The notes under the pieces: generated by a model | Told to the model about the DNA's origin: nothing | Seen by the model: only the letters and a program-made list of their open reading frames with translations | The model's database searches: none | Shown: one piece after another, positions 1 through 9,276 of the stretch | How the letters are laid out: every line of letters begins with the position of its first letter | Numbering within the stretch: the stretch's first letter is position 1 | NCBI RefSeq assembly: GCF_007991615.1 | Contig: NZ_BJYR01000014.1 | Span: 16,289 to 80,288 of the forward strand | DNA: 64,000 nt | Reading direction: 5' to 3' | Source: Novosphingobium sediminis | GTDB taxonomy: Bacteria; Pseudomonadota; Alphaproteobacteria; Sphingomonadales; Sphingomonadaceae | Position numbers and translations under genes: made by a program

Positions 1-732
1 GCAAACGCTGCCGCCGGTGCGCCGCAAGGCGGCTTCGTTGCCGCGGTCGACAGCCTCACCGGATACACACGGGCGATCCTTGCCGACGAGCACTACCTTT
101 CAGACATCCGCACCGCTGCTGCTGGCGCCGTTGCCGCGCGGTTGTTCGCTCCGGCGCAAGTCGAGACCGCTGCCGTGCTCGGCGCCGGGGTGCAGGCCTG
201 GTGGCAGACCCTCGCGCTGTTTCACGAGCGTCCCTTCAGGCGCCTACTGGTCTGGGCGCGCGATGCCGGGAAAGCAGACAGGCTGATCGACCGTCTCGCC
301 GCAGAGCTGCCCGATGTGGTGTTCGAACGCGCGCGATCTGCCGAAGAAGCCGTCTGCAGCGCCGAAGTGGTCATCACGGCGACACTCGCCCGCCAGCCAG
401 TCCTGCGCGGCGCGTGGCTGCGCCCCGGCCAGCACATCACCGCAGTGGGCGCGGACGATCCCACCAAATGCGAACTCGACCGGGAAGCCCTCCAACGTGC
501 GCGGGTGTTTGTAGATGAACGGGCCACCGCCATGGCCAACGGCGATATTCACGCCGCCGCTTCAACCGATGCCGACCGTGCCGCGCTGATCCATGCCGAA
601 ATCGGCGAGGTCCTTGCCCATCCGGCAAGAGGGCGGACATCCGAGGATGGAATCACGATCGCAAAGCTTGTCGGGATCGGGGCGCAGGATGTGGCGGCGG
701 TGACCGCCGCGCTCAAGGCGCTGAAACTCTGA
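1..732 (+). CDS. Ornithine cyclodeaminase / mu-crystallin family protein (5' end cut by window)
   Basis: The open frame runs from the first base, so the N-terminus lies outside the window. The first visible residues contain DSLTGYTRAIL, then DEHYLSDIRTAAAGAVAA, the substrate and NAD-binding signature of the ornithine cyclodeaminase/mu-crystallin family. A Rossmann motif (VLGAGVQAWWQ) follows. Family members are soluble NAD(H) enzymes acting on imines or cyclic amino acids (ornithine to proline, alanine or ketimine reductases). The substrate cannot be told from the sequence, so no symbol is given. An internal TTG at 142 is not the real start, because family homology extends well upstream of it. 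The gene converges on the HerA-like gene on the minus strand. Confidence 0.85.
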   Translation, partial: ANAAAGAPQGGFVAAVDSLTGYTRAILADEHYLSDIRTAAAGAVAARLFAPAQVETAAVLGAGVQAWWQTLALFHERPFRRLLVWARDAGKADRLIDRLAAELPDVVFERARSAEEAVCSAEVVITATLARQPVLRGAWLRPGQHITAVGADDPTKCELDREALQRARVFVDERATAMANGDIHAAASTDADRAALIHAEIGEVLAHPARGRTSEDGITIAKLVGIGAQDVAAVTAALKALKL

Positions 733-789
733 CGTTGCCGGGCGCCGGAACACGCCAGCGCAGCCCGGCCACTGAAGGCGTCCCCGCCG

Positions 790-2523
790 TTACCGCGATT
801 GCGCGCGCCAGCGCTGAACTGTCCGTTCGACGGCAAACTCCTCGCCGCCCGTCTTGCCCCACAATTCGGAGAACGAAGGGTCCGCTGATGCCGGGCGCAG
901 TTCACCCGCCAGATCGTCGAACGCAACGCGGATCGGGATCGAAACGCCTTCGCCGCAGATGATGCATTCGCGGTTGCGCAGTGCCGGGATCGAATCGAGG
1001 AAGCCGCGCGCGCCTTCAGGCATCGCCGCCTTCACGAAGGCCTGATCGCGCTCGTTGTTGAGGCGCATGGCGATGATCGTGCCGCACTGGCTCAGCACGC
1101 CCTCGGCAAGGTCGGACGGCCGCTGCGTGATGAGGCCAAGCGAAACGCCGTATTTGCGGCCTTCCTTGGCGATGCGTGACAGGATGCGGCCAACCGAAGA
1201 GCCGTTGGAGTTCTTCTCTGCCGGCACGTAACGGTGCGCTTCTTCGCAGACCAGCAGGATCGGCCGGGTTTCCTCGTCGCGCGACCAGATCGCGTAGTCG
1301 AACACGAGGCGCGAAAGCACGGCGACCACGGTCGAGGTGACTTCCGAAGGTACGCCCGAAACGTCGATGATCGAGATCGGCTTGCCGTGCGAGGGCAGGC
1401 GGAACACGCGGCCGATGAATTCGGCCATCGTATCGCCCACCAGCATTCCCGAGAACATGAACTGGTAGCGCGGATCGCCGCGCAGTTCTTCGATCTTGGT
1501 CTTGATCCGCTGGTAGGGCACCGAAGTATGGCCCTTGTCCAGCTTGCCCATCTCGTTGTTGAGGATGTTGAGCAGGTCCGAGAGCAGATAGGGGATCGGC
1601 GAATCAACCGTGATCTTGCCGATCTGCTCCGCCAGCCGGTTCTTGTGCCGCGCCTGCAGCAGGCACTTGCTCAGGATGTCCGAATCGATCTGGCGGTCCA
1701 CACCAGTCGAGGTGAGAAACACTTCGCAGTGCTCCTCGAAGTTCATCAGCCAGTACGGCATGTTGAGATTGTTGACGTCGAGCAGCTGGCCGTGATTGCG
1801 GAAGGCCTGCATGTATTCGCCGTGGGGGTCGATCATTACGATATGGCCCTCGGGGGCCAGTTCGCAGATGCGGTGGAGAATCAGGGCGGCGCTGGTCGAT
1901 TTGCCGGTACCGGTCGAACCCAGCAGCGCAAAGTGCTTGCCCAGAAACGCGTCGACATAAAGCCCGGCGCGGATATCGCGGGTCGGGAAAACCGTGCCGA
2001 TGGTCACGTTGGTGCGTCCGTCGCTGGCATATATCTGGCGAAGGTCGGTGCTGGTGGCGGGGTAGATCGGCGATCCGGGCACCGGATAGCGCGTAACACC
2101 CCGGCGAAAACCGTAGATCTTGCCGGTCAGGCGCTCTTCGTCGCCTTCGCCGAGGAAGTCGACCTGCGCGATGATCACGCCGTCGTGGCCTGCAGTCATG
2201 TCCTGCCGCTGGGTGCGAACGCTGGCGAGCAGCCAGCCGGTACCGACGCGAACCTTGAGCTGGCTGCCGACCTGGCCTGCCAGCGATATCGACGGATCGC
2301 CGTCCGCCATGCATTCCTCGAGCCGGGTCAGATCGAGCGCGATGGCGCTGCCTGCGCCCGAAACTTCGAGCACATAGCCGATCGGGCGGCGGGCATTGTC
2401 CGCAGCCGGACGCGGCGCGCCGCGTGCATCGTTGCTGACTGCTGGACGCGCACCGTTAGCCGCGAGGTCGGCGGGAGTTGCCCTGCCGGCACTATTCAGG
2501 CCGTTGATGCTCATATCGCTCAT
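790..2523 (-). CDS. HerA-like ATP-binding protein (DUF87 / VirB4-FtsK fold)
   Basis: The predicted protein of 577 residues has an N-terminal HAS-barrel-like region and a RecA/FtsK-type motor. Walker A is GSTGTGKS in the first half, and a Walker B-like segment ends LLVCEEAHRY. A Q-rich motif LITQRPSDLAEGVLSQC follows, as in HerA hexameric DNA translocases. HerA usually partners the NurA nuclease, but no nurA is visible nearby, so the role in repair or anti-phage defence is open. The longest frame starts at GTG 2547. I prefer ATG 2523, which has GGGGA about 10 bases upstream, while the GTG has no ribosome-binding site. Confidence 0.85.
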   Translation of the reverse strand: MSDMSINGLNSAGRATPADLAANGARPAVSNDARGAPRPAADNARRPIGYVLEVSGAGSAIALDLTRLEECMADGDPSISLAGQVGSQLKVRVGTGWLLASVRTQRQDMTAGHDGVIIAQVDFLGEGDEERLTGKIYGFRRGVTRYPVPGSPIYPATSTDLRQIYASDGRTNVTIGTVFPTRDIRAGLYVDAFLGKHFALLGSTGTGKSTSAALILHRICELAPEGHIVMIDPHGEYMQAFRNHGQLLDVNNLNMPYWLMNFEEHCEVFLTSTGVDRQIDSDILSKCLLQARHKNRLAEQIGKITVDSPIPYLLSDLLNILNNEMGKLDKGHTSVPYQRIKTKIEELRGDPRYQFMFSGMLVGDTMAEFIGRVFRLPSHGKPISIIDVSGVPSEVTSTVVAVLSRLVFDYAIWSRDEETRPILLVCEEAHRYVPAEKNSNGSSVGRILSRIAKEGRKYGVSLGLITQRPSDLAEGVLSQCGTIIAMRLNNERDQAFVKAAMPEGARGFLDSIPALRNRECIICGEGVSIPIRVAFDDLAGELRPASADPSFSELWGKTGGEEFAVERTVQRWRAQSR

Positions 2524-2640
2524 TGCCACTTGTTCCCCGCCAGACACGGCTTCGTGTAGGCAAGGACTAACCTTCGACGGTTAAAAACTGCCTAAGCATT
2601 CGCAGCCGGAAGGCTTTTGCCAATCGGAGCGCGGCAATTC

Positions 2641-3399
2641 CTAGATCAGCGCGAAAAGTCGGCCGGCAATCCACCCCATCGAGATCGAAACGATCACGGC
2701 AAACAGGCCATAAAAGAACCCGTTACGCTCGGCATTGTAAGCCACCAGCCGTTCAAAACCTTCCTTCCGAACCGTAACGCGCGAGATCGCCGAGGCGACC
2801 ACACGGCCCTCGCGCACGGCAAAGGTTTCTGCGGTATATGTGCCTGTCTGAACGCTCGACGGCAGGGAAATCCGCGCCTGATAAAGCACTTGTCCGCTGA
2901 TTTTAACCGCGCCTTCGTTTTCCTGATAGAGGCCCTGCCGCCGCATCAGATCGACCAGCCCTTCGGAAAACCGCTTTTGCTCCACCGGATCGATCACCCC
3001 CACCGGCGAGAGTTGCAGCCATTTGAGGCCCATCTCATAGATCGCTGCCGTCTTCCCATCGACCAGCGAGCCGACCGGCCGCGATGAAGCCATCGCATAG
3101 AAACTCGGCGCGGAACGGAACTCGGTGCTTTCGGCATTGATCCAGATGCCTGCCACCTTGCGCTTCTCGCGCACCACGATCGAGCGCGCCGGCCCTTCGA
3201 GCAGTACGACGATATCGTAGTCCCCCGCGGCACGCGCGCCTTCGGGCGTAAGGATCGCGCCGAACAGCAGCAGATCCGCCCCGGTAAAGCCCTGCCGCAC
3301 CTGGATCTCGTGCTGCGAGATTTCCGGCACCAGGATCGGCCCCCGTGCGCCGGTGCACGCCAGCAGGGCGAGCAACAGCAAGGCAAGGCGGCCGATCAC
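2641..3399 (-). CDS. TIGR02186 family membrane-anchored protein
   Basis: A protein of 252 residues with a signal peptide-like N-terminus (hydrophobic residues 3-14), a beta-rich periplasmic middle and one C-terminal membrane segment near residues 228-248. This fits the alphaproteobacterial family TIGR02186, of unknown function, which usually lies next to a TauE/SafE permease as here. The gene overlaps the upstream TauE gene by four bases, which suggests translational coupling and a joint role, possibly as an accessory periplasmic subunit of the exporter. The biochemical role is inference. Confidence 0.8.
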   Translation of the reverse strand: MIGRLALLLLALLACTGARGPILVPEISQHEIQVRQGFTGADLLLFGAILTPEGARAAGDYDIVVLLEGPARSIVVREKRKVAGIWINAESTEFRSAPSFYAMASSRPVGSLVDGKTAAIYEMGLKWLQLSPVGVIDPVEQKRFSEGLVDLMRRQGLYQENEGAVKISGQVLYQARISLPSSVQTGTYTAETFAVREGRVVASAISRVTVRKEGFERLVAYNAERNGFFYGLFAVIVSISMGWIAGRLFALI

Positions 3400-4310
3400 T
3401 GTGTCACCACGGTGTAGATCTCGTCCGGCCGGTAGCCGAGCCCGAGCGCCATCCGGATGGCGACGCCCAGCACGATTACCGCGAGAATCAGGCGCAGTTG
3501 CTCGGGCTTTGCCTTCTGCGCGAACTGCGCGCCGACCTGCGCGCCCGTCACCGATCCGATCAGCAGCATGACCGCGAGCACGATATCGACCGCGCGCGTC
3601 GTCAGCGCGTGCATCATCGTCGTCGCCATGGTCACGAACAGGATCTGGAACAACGAGGTGCCGACAACCACCGTCGCCCCCATGCCGAGGATGTAGAGCA
3701 TCGCAGGCACGAGGATGAACCCGCCGCCGATGCCCATCAGCATCGTGAGAATGCCGGTGAATATGCCCAGCAGCAGCGGTGCAAGCGGTGAAATATAGAG
3801 GCCCGAGCGATAGAAGCGCCAGCGCAGCGGCAGGCTGGCGACGAGCGGATGGTGCCGCCGCTTGCGGGGCGGCTGCGGCCTGCCGCTGCGCTCGGCCCTG
3901 AGCGCGCCAAGGCTTTCGTGCGCCATCAGGCCGCCAATTCCGCCCAGCATCAGCACATAGAGAATGTTGATCACGGTATCGATCTGGCCGAGCGATTGCA
4001 GCAGCCGGAACAGCAACGCACCAAGCCCCGTGCCGATGACCCCGCCCGCCACGAGCACGCCGCCCATCTGGTAATCGATGCCGCCGCGCCGGGCATGGGC
4101 GAACGCGCCCGAAACGCTGGCGCCGGTCACCTGGCTTGCAGCCGATGCCGCCGCCACGGTGGGCGGCACGCCATAGAAGATCAGCAGCGGTGTCGTGAGG
4201 AAACCGCCGCCCACGCCGAACATGCCCGAAAGCAGCCCCGTGAGCGCACCCAGCGCGACGATGACCAGGCCGTTGACCGAAAGATTCGCGATGGGGAGGT
4301 AAACATCCAT
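3396..4310 (-). CDS. TauE/SafE family sulfite/organosulfonate exporter
   Basis: An integral membrane protein of 304 residues with about eight hydrophobic segments. It shows the duplicated glycine-rich TauE/SafE signature: GMFGVGGGFLTTPLL near the N-terminus and MGIGGGFILVPAML in the second half. The family moves sulfite, sulfonates or related anions across the inner membrane. It is the first gene of a two-gene unit with the TIGR02186 gene. A second, only distantly similar TauE/SafE protein is encoded at 35547-36326 inside the putative island. Substrate is not determined by sequence. Confidence 0.9.
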   Translation of the reverse strand: MDVYLPIANLSVNGLVIVALGALTGLLSGMFGVGGGFLTTPLLIFYGVPPTVAAASAASQVTGASVSGAFAHARRGGIDYQMGGVLVAGGVIGTGLGALLFRLLQSLGQIDTVINILYVLMLGGIGGLMAHESLGALRAERSGRPQPPRKRRHHPLVASLPLRWRFYRSGLYISPLAPLLLGIFTGILTMLMGIGGGFILVPAMLYILGMGATVVVGTSLFQILFVTMATTMMHALTTRAVDIVLAVMLLIGSVTGAQVGAQFAQKAKPEQLRLILAVIVLGVAIRMALGLGYRPDEIYTVVTQ

Positions 4311-4373
4311 CCTGAGGGCAAGGCTAGCCGCTCTGTCGCCGCTTGGGAACGCTCGCGCGCGGGTTTTTCCCGA

Positions 4374-5561
4374 TCAGAATCCCGCCGCCACCGTCAGCGC
4401 CGGGCCCGATCCCGGCTCGGCCTTTCCGGCTACACGAAAACGCCAGTCGACACCGACCCGCACCCCGATCCGCCGCCGCGGCGGACCAAGCATCCCCCGC
4501 AGTTCAAGGCGCGGCCCGACATCGAGCCGCGCCGCCCCGCGTTGCCCGCCGCTCCACACGCCGCCACCCGCGCTCAATTGCATGCCTGCGAGCGGATGCA
4601 AAACGCGGCGCTGCGCCGTGGCGGAAAGATCGTAGAACAGCGTCGCATCGCGCCCGCCAGCCCATCCGCCCTGAACATAGGCCTCGGCTTCCACACCATA
4701 GGGAAGACGCATCGGCGGGAGTTCGGTGACCCCCATGACGACGGGCCGCATCCGGGTCTGTCCCGGCTGGCGCTGCAATCGCCACTCACCCAGCAGCGCC
4801 AACGGCAAGCGCCGCACCGGGCGGATCATCAGGCCGAGCGCCACCTCGTTCTGCTGCACCCCGCTGCCGATCGCGCTGGAAGCGCGAAGATAGGCCTGCG
4901 GTCGCAGCGCGCTCCCTGGCGCGAACCCGTAGCGGAGCACGGAGCCGGCCTGGCTCCCGCCATAACCGGCCGCGCGCGCCGCCAGACCCGGCGCCTGATT
5001 GCCGCCGCGCGCCAGGAGCCAGCCATCGGCAGACCAGCGCGATGCGCGCAGCGGCACCTGATCGGGCGCGGATTCCGGCATTTCCGCGCTCGCTGCCGCG
5101 CCATATGCCAGGCGCGGACCGCTCGGCCCGGTGTCATCGGACAGATCTGTCAGCTGGAATTCAGAGCCATGCAGCGCGGCGCCACCCGCCCTCCCACGCG
5201 CAGGATGCGCGAAATCGGCTGCGGCCACCTGCCCGCTATAGCGGGCGCCGGCGCTTGCGCTGCGGCGAGGCGCATAGGGCAAGGAAAGCGAGGCAAGCCC
5301 GGCACAGCGCTGTTCCAGATTGTCCAGTGCGTTCGGAACATTCGGACGCGGCGCGGGCACGACTATCGGATTCGGCTGGGTAATGCGGGCCAGTTGCCAA
5401 GCGTCCTCACGCTGAAGGGCAACCGGCACCACGCGGCCCTCCAGCGCGATGAAGGTCATCCGCATGGCGATCCACACCGCGAGGATCATTGCGAGGGCAA
5501 TGACCGGCTGCCCGCGCGGAACCCGTCCTCCGCGCTCCACCGTGCTGAGGCGGGGCGTCAT
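4374..5561 (-). CDS. Membrane-anchored protein with beta-barrel-like C-terminus, NfrA-like candidate
   Basis: A protein of 395 residues. Residues 20-40 form an uncleaved membrane anchor. The middle is low-complexity, and from about residue 195 alternating hydrophobic and aromatic strands run to a terminal Phe, as in outer-membrane barrels. The C-terminal half (AEAYVQGGWAGGRDATLFYD, then RIGVRVGVDWRF) looks like the C-terminal domain of the phage N4 adsorption protein NfrA. The long TPR region of E. coli NfrA is absent. The NfrB-like glycosyltransferase lies 13 bases upstream on the same strand, supporting a pair that makes and exports a surface glycan. Family assignment is tentative; the pairing is seen directly. 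Confidence 0.5.
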   Translation of the reverse strand: MTPRLSTVERGGRVPRGQPVIALAMILAVWIAMRMTFIALEGRVVPVALQREDAWQLARITQPNPIVVPAPRPNVPNALDNLEQRCAGLASLSLPYAPRRSASAGARYSGQVAAADFAHPARGRAGGAALHGSEFQLTDLSDDTGPSGPRLAYGAAASAEMPESAPDQVPLRASRWSADGWLLARGGNQAPGLAARAAGYGGSQAGSVLRYGFAPGSALRPQAYLRASSAIGSGVQQNEVALGLMIRPVRRLPLALLGEWRLQRQPGQTRMRPVVMGVTELPPMRLPYGVEAEAYVQGGWAGGRDATLFYDLSATAQRRVLHPLAGMQLSAGGGVWSGGQRGAARLDVGPRLELRGMLGPPRRRIGVRVGVDWRFRVAGKAEPGSGPALTVAAGF

Positions 5562-5574
5562 CCCGGTGCCGGAG

Positions 5575-6954
5575 TCAGCGGACGGAGGCCAGCGCGGGGT
5601 GGTTCAGATGGACCGTATGGTCCCATTTGACCCGGCCGCTGTAGAGCGAGACGAGATAGGCCGAGAGCGCGCGGCGCCCAGCCATGATCGCGATCACGTT
5701 GGCCAGCGGCATTCGCAGCACCGCCATGATCCCCTCGCCGAGCGAGTATTCATGCGCCGTGAACGCCGCGCGCAGCAGGCAGCGCCACGCAAGCCCGGCA
5801 AAATTGGCGATCAGCAACAGCTTCAGCAGCGGATCGATGGGGCGCGATTGATAAACTCCCAGTTGCGAGGCGATGTAGAGCAGCGGCGAGATAATGAGCA
5901 GTATGTAAGCGCAAGCCAGCACGATGGCGGTCAGCGGCGCGCGGCGGTCGCGCAGCCGCATCCACAGTTCGAGCGGACGCGCGTCCCAGCCCAGCCGGTC
6001 CCAGCCCTGAAACGCGATGCCATGCATCCAGCGCGTCTTCTGGCGAACCGACGGGCCAAGGCCAGCCGGAAAGAACTCGCGCGTGGCGACAAGATGCCCA
6101 TCGTGATCGCGCATGCGCAGGAACTTTGCCGCCCCGCCGATCTGGCCGACCAGCAGTCCGCACTCATAGTCTTCGGTCAGGCATTCCGCGGCAAAGGGCT
6201 CTGCGGTCCCGCGCCGAACCGCAATGGCTTCCACCGAAGCGCGGCTGAATGCGCAGCCAACGCCCGCCGAGGGCAGGCCGACACCGAGCCAATCGCGCAC
6301 CACCATTGCCTTGCCGTGGGATTCGGCAAATTCGTCGCAGTAGTGACCGGCGATCCAGCGTGAGCCCGCCTGCGGTTCGGGCCGCACCGGAAGTTGCACG
6401 AAATCGGCATCGTCCAGCCCGCGGTCGAGCAGCGTCAGCGCTGCGGGGTGCACCATGTCCTCCGCATCATGGAGTATCACGCTGCGCGCCCTGAAGCCGC
6501 CGCGCGCCTCATCCTCGGTCAGCGCGGCATAGAGCCGGTTGAGGCAATCGGCCTTCGTAGTCGGCCCCGCACAATCATGCACCACGATGCGCAGCCGCGG
6601 ATCGCGCGCTGCGGACACCATCGCCATCAGCGTTCCGGCATCGTTGCGATAGCACCCAGCGTAGATGCGCAGATCCTTCTGCGGCCATACCTTGAGCGTA
6701 TGCGTCAGCATCGCACCGACCACCGCCGCTTCCTGCCACGCCGGAACGAGGACAGCCGCAACCCCTCGGAGCGGTGCATCGATATCCGCTGGCGCCTTGC
6801 CGGTTTGGACACGTCCGCTGAGCCGCAGCCACAGCCACAGCAGGTCGATTCCGAGTTCATCGAGTGTGCCCACCGCGAACCAGATCGCGGCGAAAAGAAG
6901 AAGCTCATGCTCGGCACGTCCGAGCCACTCCAATGCCGTGTAAAACGGCGTCAT
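5575..6954 (-). CDS. NfrB-like membrane glycosyltransferase family 2 protein
   Basis: A protein of 459 residues. A membrane segment at 15-40 precedes a GT-A domain with DAED in VILHDAEDMVHP (the DxD-like metal site), LTEDYECG (acceptor-side acidic motif) and RQKTRWMHG (the QxxRW processivity-type motif). Two or three C-terminal membrane helices follow (about 325-400). This layout matches the catalytic part of NfrB, the inner-membrane glycosyltransferase of the NfrA/NfrB glycan system. E. coli NfrB is about 745 residues because it also has a C-terminal MshEN c-di-GMP-binding domain; that domain is missing here. The NfrA-like gene follows directly. Confidence 0.75.
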   Translation of the reverse strand: MTPFYTALEWLGRAEHELLLFAAIWFAVGTLDELGIDLLWLWLRLSGRVQTGKAPADIDAPLRGVAAVLVPAWQEAAVVGAMLTHTLKVWPQKDLRIYAGCYRNDAGTLMAMVSAARDPRLRIVVHDCAGPTTKADCLNRLYAALTEDEARGGFRARSVILHDAEDMVHPAALTLLDRGLDDADFVQLPVRPEPQAGSRWIAGHYCDEFAESHGKAMVVRDWLGVGLPSAGVGCAFSRASVEAIAVRRGTAEPFAAECLTEDYECGLLVGQIGGAAKFLRMRDHDGHLVATREFFPAGLGPSVRQKTRWMHGIAFQGWDRLGWDARPLELWMRLRDRRAPLTAIVLACAYILLIISPLLYIASQLGVYQSRPIDPLLKLLLIANFAGLAWRCLLRAAFTAHEYSLGEGIMAVLRMPLANVIAIMAGRRALSAYLVSLYSGRVKWDHTVHLNHPALASVR

Positions 6955-7055
6955 TACCTTGCCCTCGCGCCAAAAGAGGCACTATTCCCTATGACTTGAG
7001 TTACGCCCGATTATTTAACGTGGCAACGACACCAGACCAAAGGATTGGTTCGAGA

Positions 7056-8228
7056 ATGGCGAGAAACCATGGCTCCGGCGGGCTCCGCACCAAGCTGGCC
7101 GCAAGCGAGGCAGCACCCGGGCTGATCCTGATGGCTTGCGCTGCAGTGGCCCTCGTGCTGGCCAATTCGCCGCTCGCTCACGGCTGGCACGACGTGTTCC
7201 TGCACGCCTTGCCGTGGAGTCCCGTGGCAAAACTCGCAAACCTGCACGAATGGATCAACGATGGCCTGATGGCCGTATTCTTTCTCGTCGTAGGGCTTGA
7301 AGTAAAACGGGAATTTGTAATGGGCGCGCTGTCGGACAACGCGCGCCGCCGCCTGCCCGTAATCGCGGCGATGGCCGGCATGGCGGTGCCTGCGCTCGTC
7401 TATCTCGCTGTCACCGGCAGGCACCCGGAGTTGCGTGGCGGCTGGGCCATACCCGCGGCGACCGACATCGCCTTCGCGCTTGGCGTGCTGGCCTTGCTGG
7501 GCAGCCGCGTGCCGCCATCCGTGCGCTTGTTCCTGCTGACGGTTGCGGTCGTCGATGACATTGGCGCAATTGCTGTCATCGCCCTTTTTTACACGACATC
7601 GCTCAATCTGATCTGGCTTGCACTGGGATTTGCGCTCTTCGCGGTGATGGTTGTTTTTAACCGATTCGGTGTGCGGGCGCTACCGCCCTATCTGGTTCTT
7701 GCCGCTGCACTGTGGTTCGCGGTGCTGCATTCGGGCATTCATGCCACGGTGGCCGGCGTGCTCGCGGCCTTCACCATCCCGGTAGCGCTCGATCGCCATG
7801 GCGACAGCCCCCTGCTGCGGCTCGAACACGCACTTGTCGGCGTCAGCGGCTTTTTGATCGTGCCGCTGTTCGGCCTTGCCAATGCCGGCGTTGCGCTCGG
7901 CGCCGGCAATCCGCTTGCGCCGCTGCCGCTGGGCATCGCGCTGGGCCTTATTCTCGGCAAGCAGGCCGGGGTGATGCTCGCCGTGTTTGGCTGCGAGCGA
8001 TTGGGCATCGCATCGCGCCCGGCCGGTGCCACGCTCCTGCACGTGTGGGGCATGGCGCTGCTCTGCGGGATCGGCTTCACCATGAGCCTGTTCATCGGCG
8101 CCCTCGCCTTCACCGCGGCCCCTCAACTCGTCGAGGACGCCAAGCTCGGGGTGCTCGGCGGATCGCTCATTTCCGCGCTGCTAGGCGCCGCAGTGCTGCG
8201 TCTCGCCCCGCGCGCGGTACCGCGCTGA
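7056..8228 (+). CDS. nhaA: Na+/H+ antiporter NhaA
   Basis: A protein of 390 residues, the usual NhaA length, with about twelve membrane helices. The ion-binding segments are conserved: ATDIAFALG (helix IV Asp) and AVVDDIGAI (the paired Asp of helix V), plus GLEVKREF near the N-terminus. It exchanges two H+ for one Na+ or Li+ across the inner membrane for pH and sodium homeostasis. The open frame extends upstream, but ATG 7056 with AGGA about 12 bases before it gives the normal N-terminus. About 100 bases separate it from the divergent glycosyltransferase gene; I saw no clear riboswitch there. Confidence 0.95.
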   Translation: MARNHGSGGLRTKLAASEAAPGLILMACAAVALVLANSPLAHGWHDVFLHALPWSPVAKLANLHEWINDGLMAVFFLVVGLEVKREFVMGALSDNARRRLPVIAAMAGMAVPALVYLAVTGRHPELRGGWAIPAATDIAFALGVLALLGSRVPPSVRLFLLTVAVVDDIGAIAVIALFYTTSLNLIWLALGFALFAVMVVFNRFGVRALPPYLVLAAALWFAVLHSGIHATVAGVLAAFTIPVALDRHGDSPLLRLEHALVGVSGFLIVPLFGLANAGVALGAGNPLAPLPLGIALGLILGKQAGVMLAVFGCERLGIASRPAGATLLHVWGMALLCGIGFTMSLFIGALAFTAAPQLVEDAKLGVLGGSLISALLGAAVLRLAPRAVPR

Positions 8229-8331
8229 TCGACAGCGGCGATCACGCAGACCCGAAACTTGCGTGAAACATCGCGGCGCAAAGGGTGTAAAGCATTGTGT
8301 ACGCCACACATTCAAGGAAAGGACGCGGGAC

Positions 8332-8787
8332 ATGCCCGGTGACAATGCTTCCAAGGCCCTGATCGATACGCTCAACGGCCTCCTTGCGGATTACTTCGCG
8401 CTCTATCTCAAGACCAAGAACTACCACTGGCATGTGAAGGGCCCCCAGTTCCACGATCTCCACCTGCTGTTCGATGCGCAGGCGGCCGAGCTGTTCGCGC
8501 TCACCGATGTGATCGCCGAACGCGTCCGCAAGAACGGCGGCAATACGCTGACCTCGATCGGCGCGATCGCTGCGCGCAGCACCATTGCCGACGATGACCG
8601 CAACGGCGTGGATGCGGCAGCGATGATCGCCGCGCTGCGCGATGACAATGCCGCGCTGGTGGAGCGTATCCGCGCCGCCAAGGCTGCGGCGACCGCAGCC
8701 GGTGATAACGCCACCGAGGGCATGGCCGACGACTGGACCGATCAGGCGCAGCAGCGGGTGTGGTTCCTCAGCTCGATCCTCGGCTGA
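8332..8787 (+). CDS. dps: Dps/ferritin-like DNA-binding stress protein
   Basis: A protein of 151 residues, close to the Dps norm. The inter-subunit ferroxidase ligands are visible in KTKNYHWHVKGPQFHDLH followed by FDAQAAEL (His, Asp, Glu). Dps forms dodecamers that oxidise and store Fe2+ using hydrogen peroxide. The N-terminus is short and has only one Lys, so strong DNA binding is doubtful. Start ATG 8332 is preceded by AAGGAAAGGA. The NUDIX gene begins three bases after its stop, so the two are probably co-transcribed. Confidence 0.9.
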   Translation: MPGDNASKALIDTLNGLLADYFALYLKTKNYHWHVKGPQFHDLHLLFDAQAAELFALTDVIAERVRKNGGNTLTSIGAIAARSTIADDDRNGVDAAAMIAALRDDNAALVERIRAAKAAATAAGDNATEGMADDWTDQAQQRVWFLSSILG

Positions 8788-8790
8788 CGG

Positions 8791-9276
8791 GTGCTTTCGC
8801 GGCTGCCGCCTTCGCTCCACCGCGCGCTGCTGCGGATCGGCCAGCCGGTCCGCCTGCGCGTGTGGGGCCTGCTGCGCCGCGAAATGCGTGGCTGCGGCGT
8901 GCTCGCTTTCGACCAGGCGGGGCACCTTTTGATGGTCCGGCACAGTTATCACCAGCGGGATCGCTGGCTGCTGCCGGGCGGCGGACTGGTGCGCGGCGAG
9001 GATCCGGTTCGCGCCGGCACGCGCGAACTGCTCGAGGAAGCGGGCTGCCGGCTCATCGACGGGGCGTGGATCGGCACCGACTTGCGGCAGATGCCCGGTG
9101 GCTGGATCAACCGGATCGAACTCATCGCCGGACGCAGCGAAGGCATACCCCACGCCGACGGGCGGGAAATCGCCGAAGCCGCGTTCTTCCCGCTCGATGC
9201 CCTGCCGCAATCGACCGGCGAAGTCGTCCACGTCGCGCTTGGTATCTGGCGCAACTGGCGCGCCTCAGAACGGTAG
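8791..9276 (+). CDS. NUDIX hydrolase
   Basis: A protein of 161 residues with a complete Nudix box, GGLVRGEDPVRAGTRELLEE followed by AGC. It fits G-x5-E-x7-R-E-U-x-E-E-x-G-U exactly and supplies the Mg2+-binding glutamates. The enzyme cleaves a nucleoside diphosphate linked to another moiety; the substrate is not evident. The GTG start lies three bases after the dps stop, implying translational coupling. The last 12 bases overlap the end of the convergent dinB gene. Confidence 0.9.
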   Translation: MLSRLPPSLHRALLRIGQPVRLRVWGLLRREMRGCGVLAFDQAGHLLMVRHSYHQRDRWLLPGGGLVRGEDPVRAGTRELLEEAGCRLIDGAWIGTDLRQMPGGWINRIELIAGRSEGIPHADGREIAEAAFFPLDALPQSTGEVVHVALGIWRNWRASER

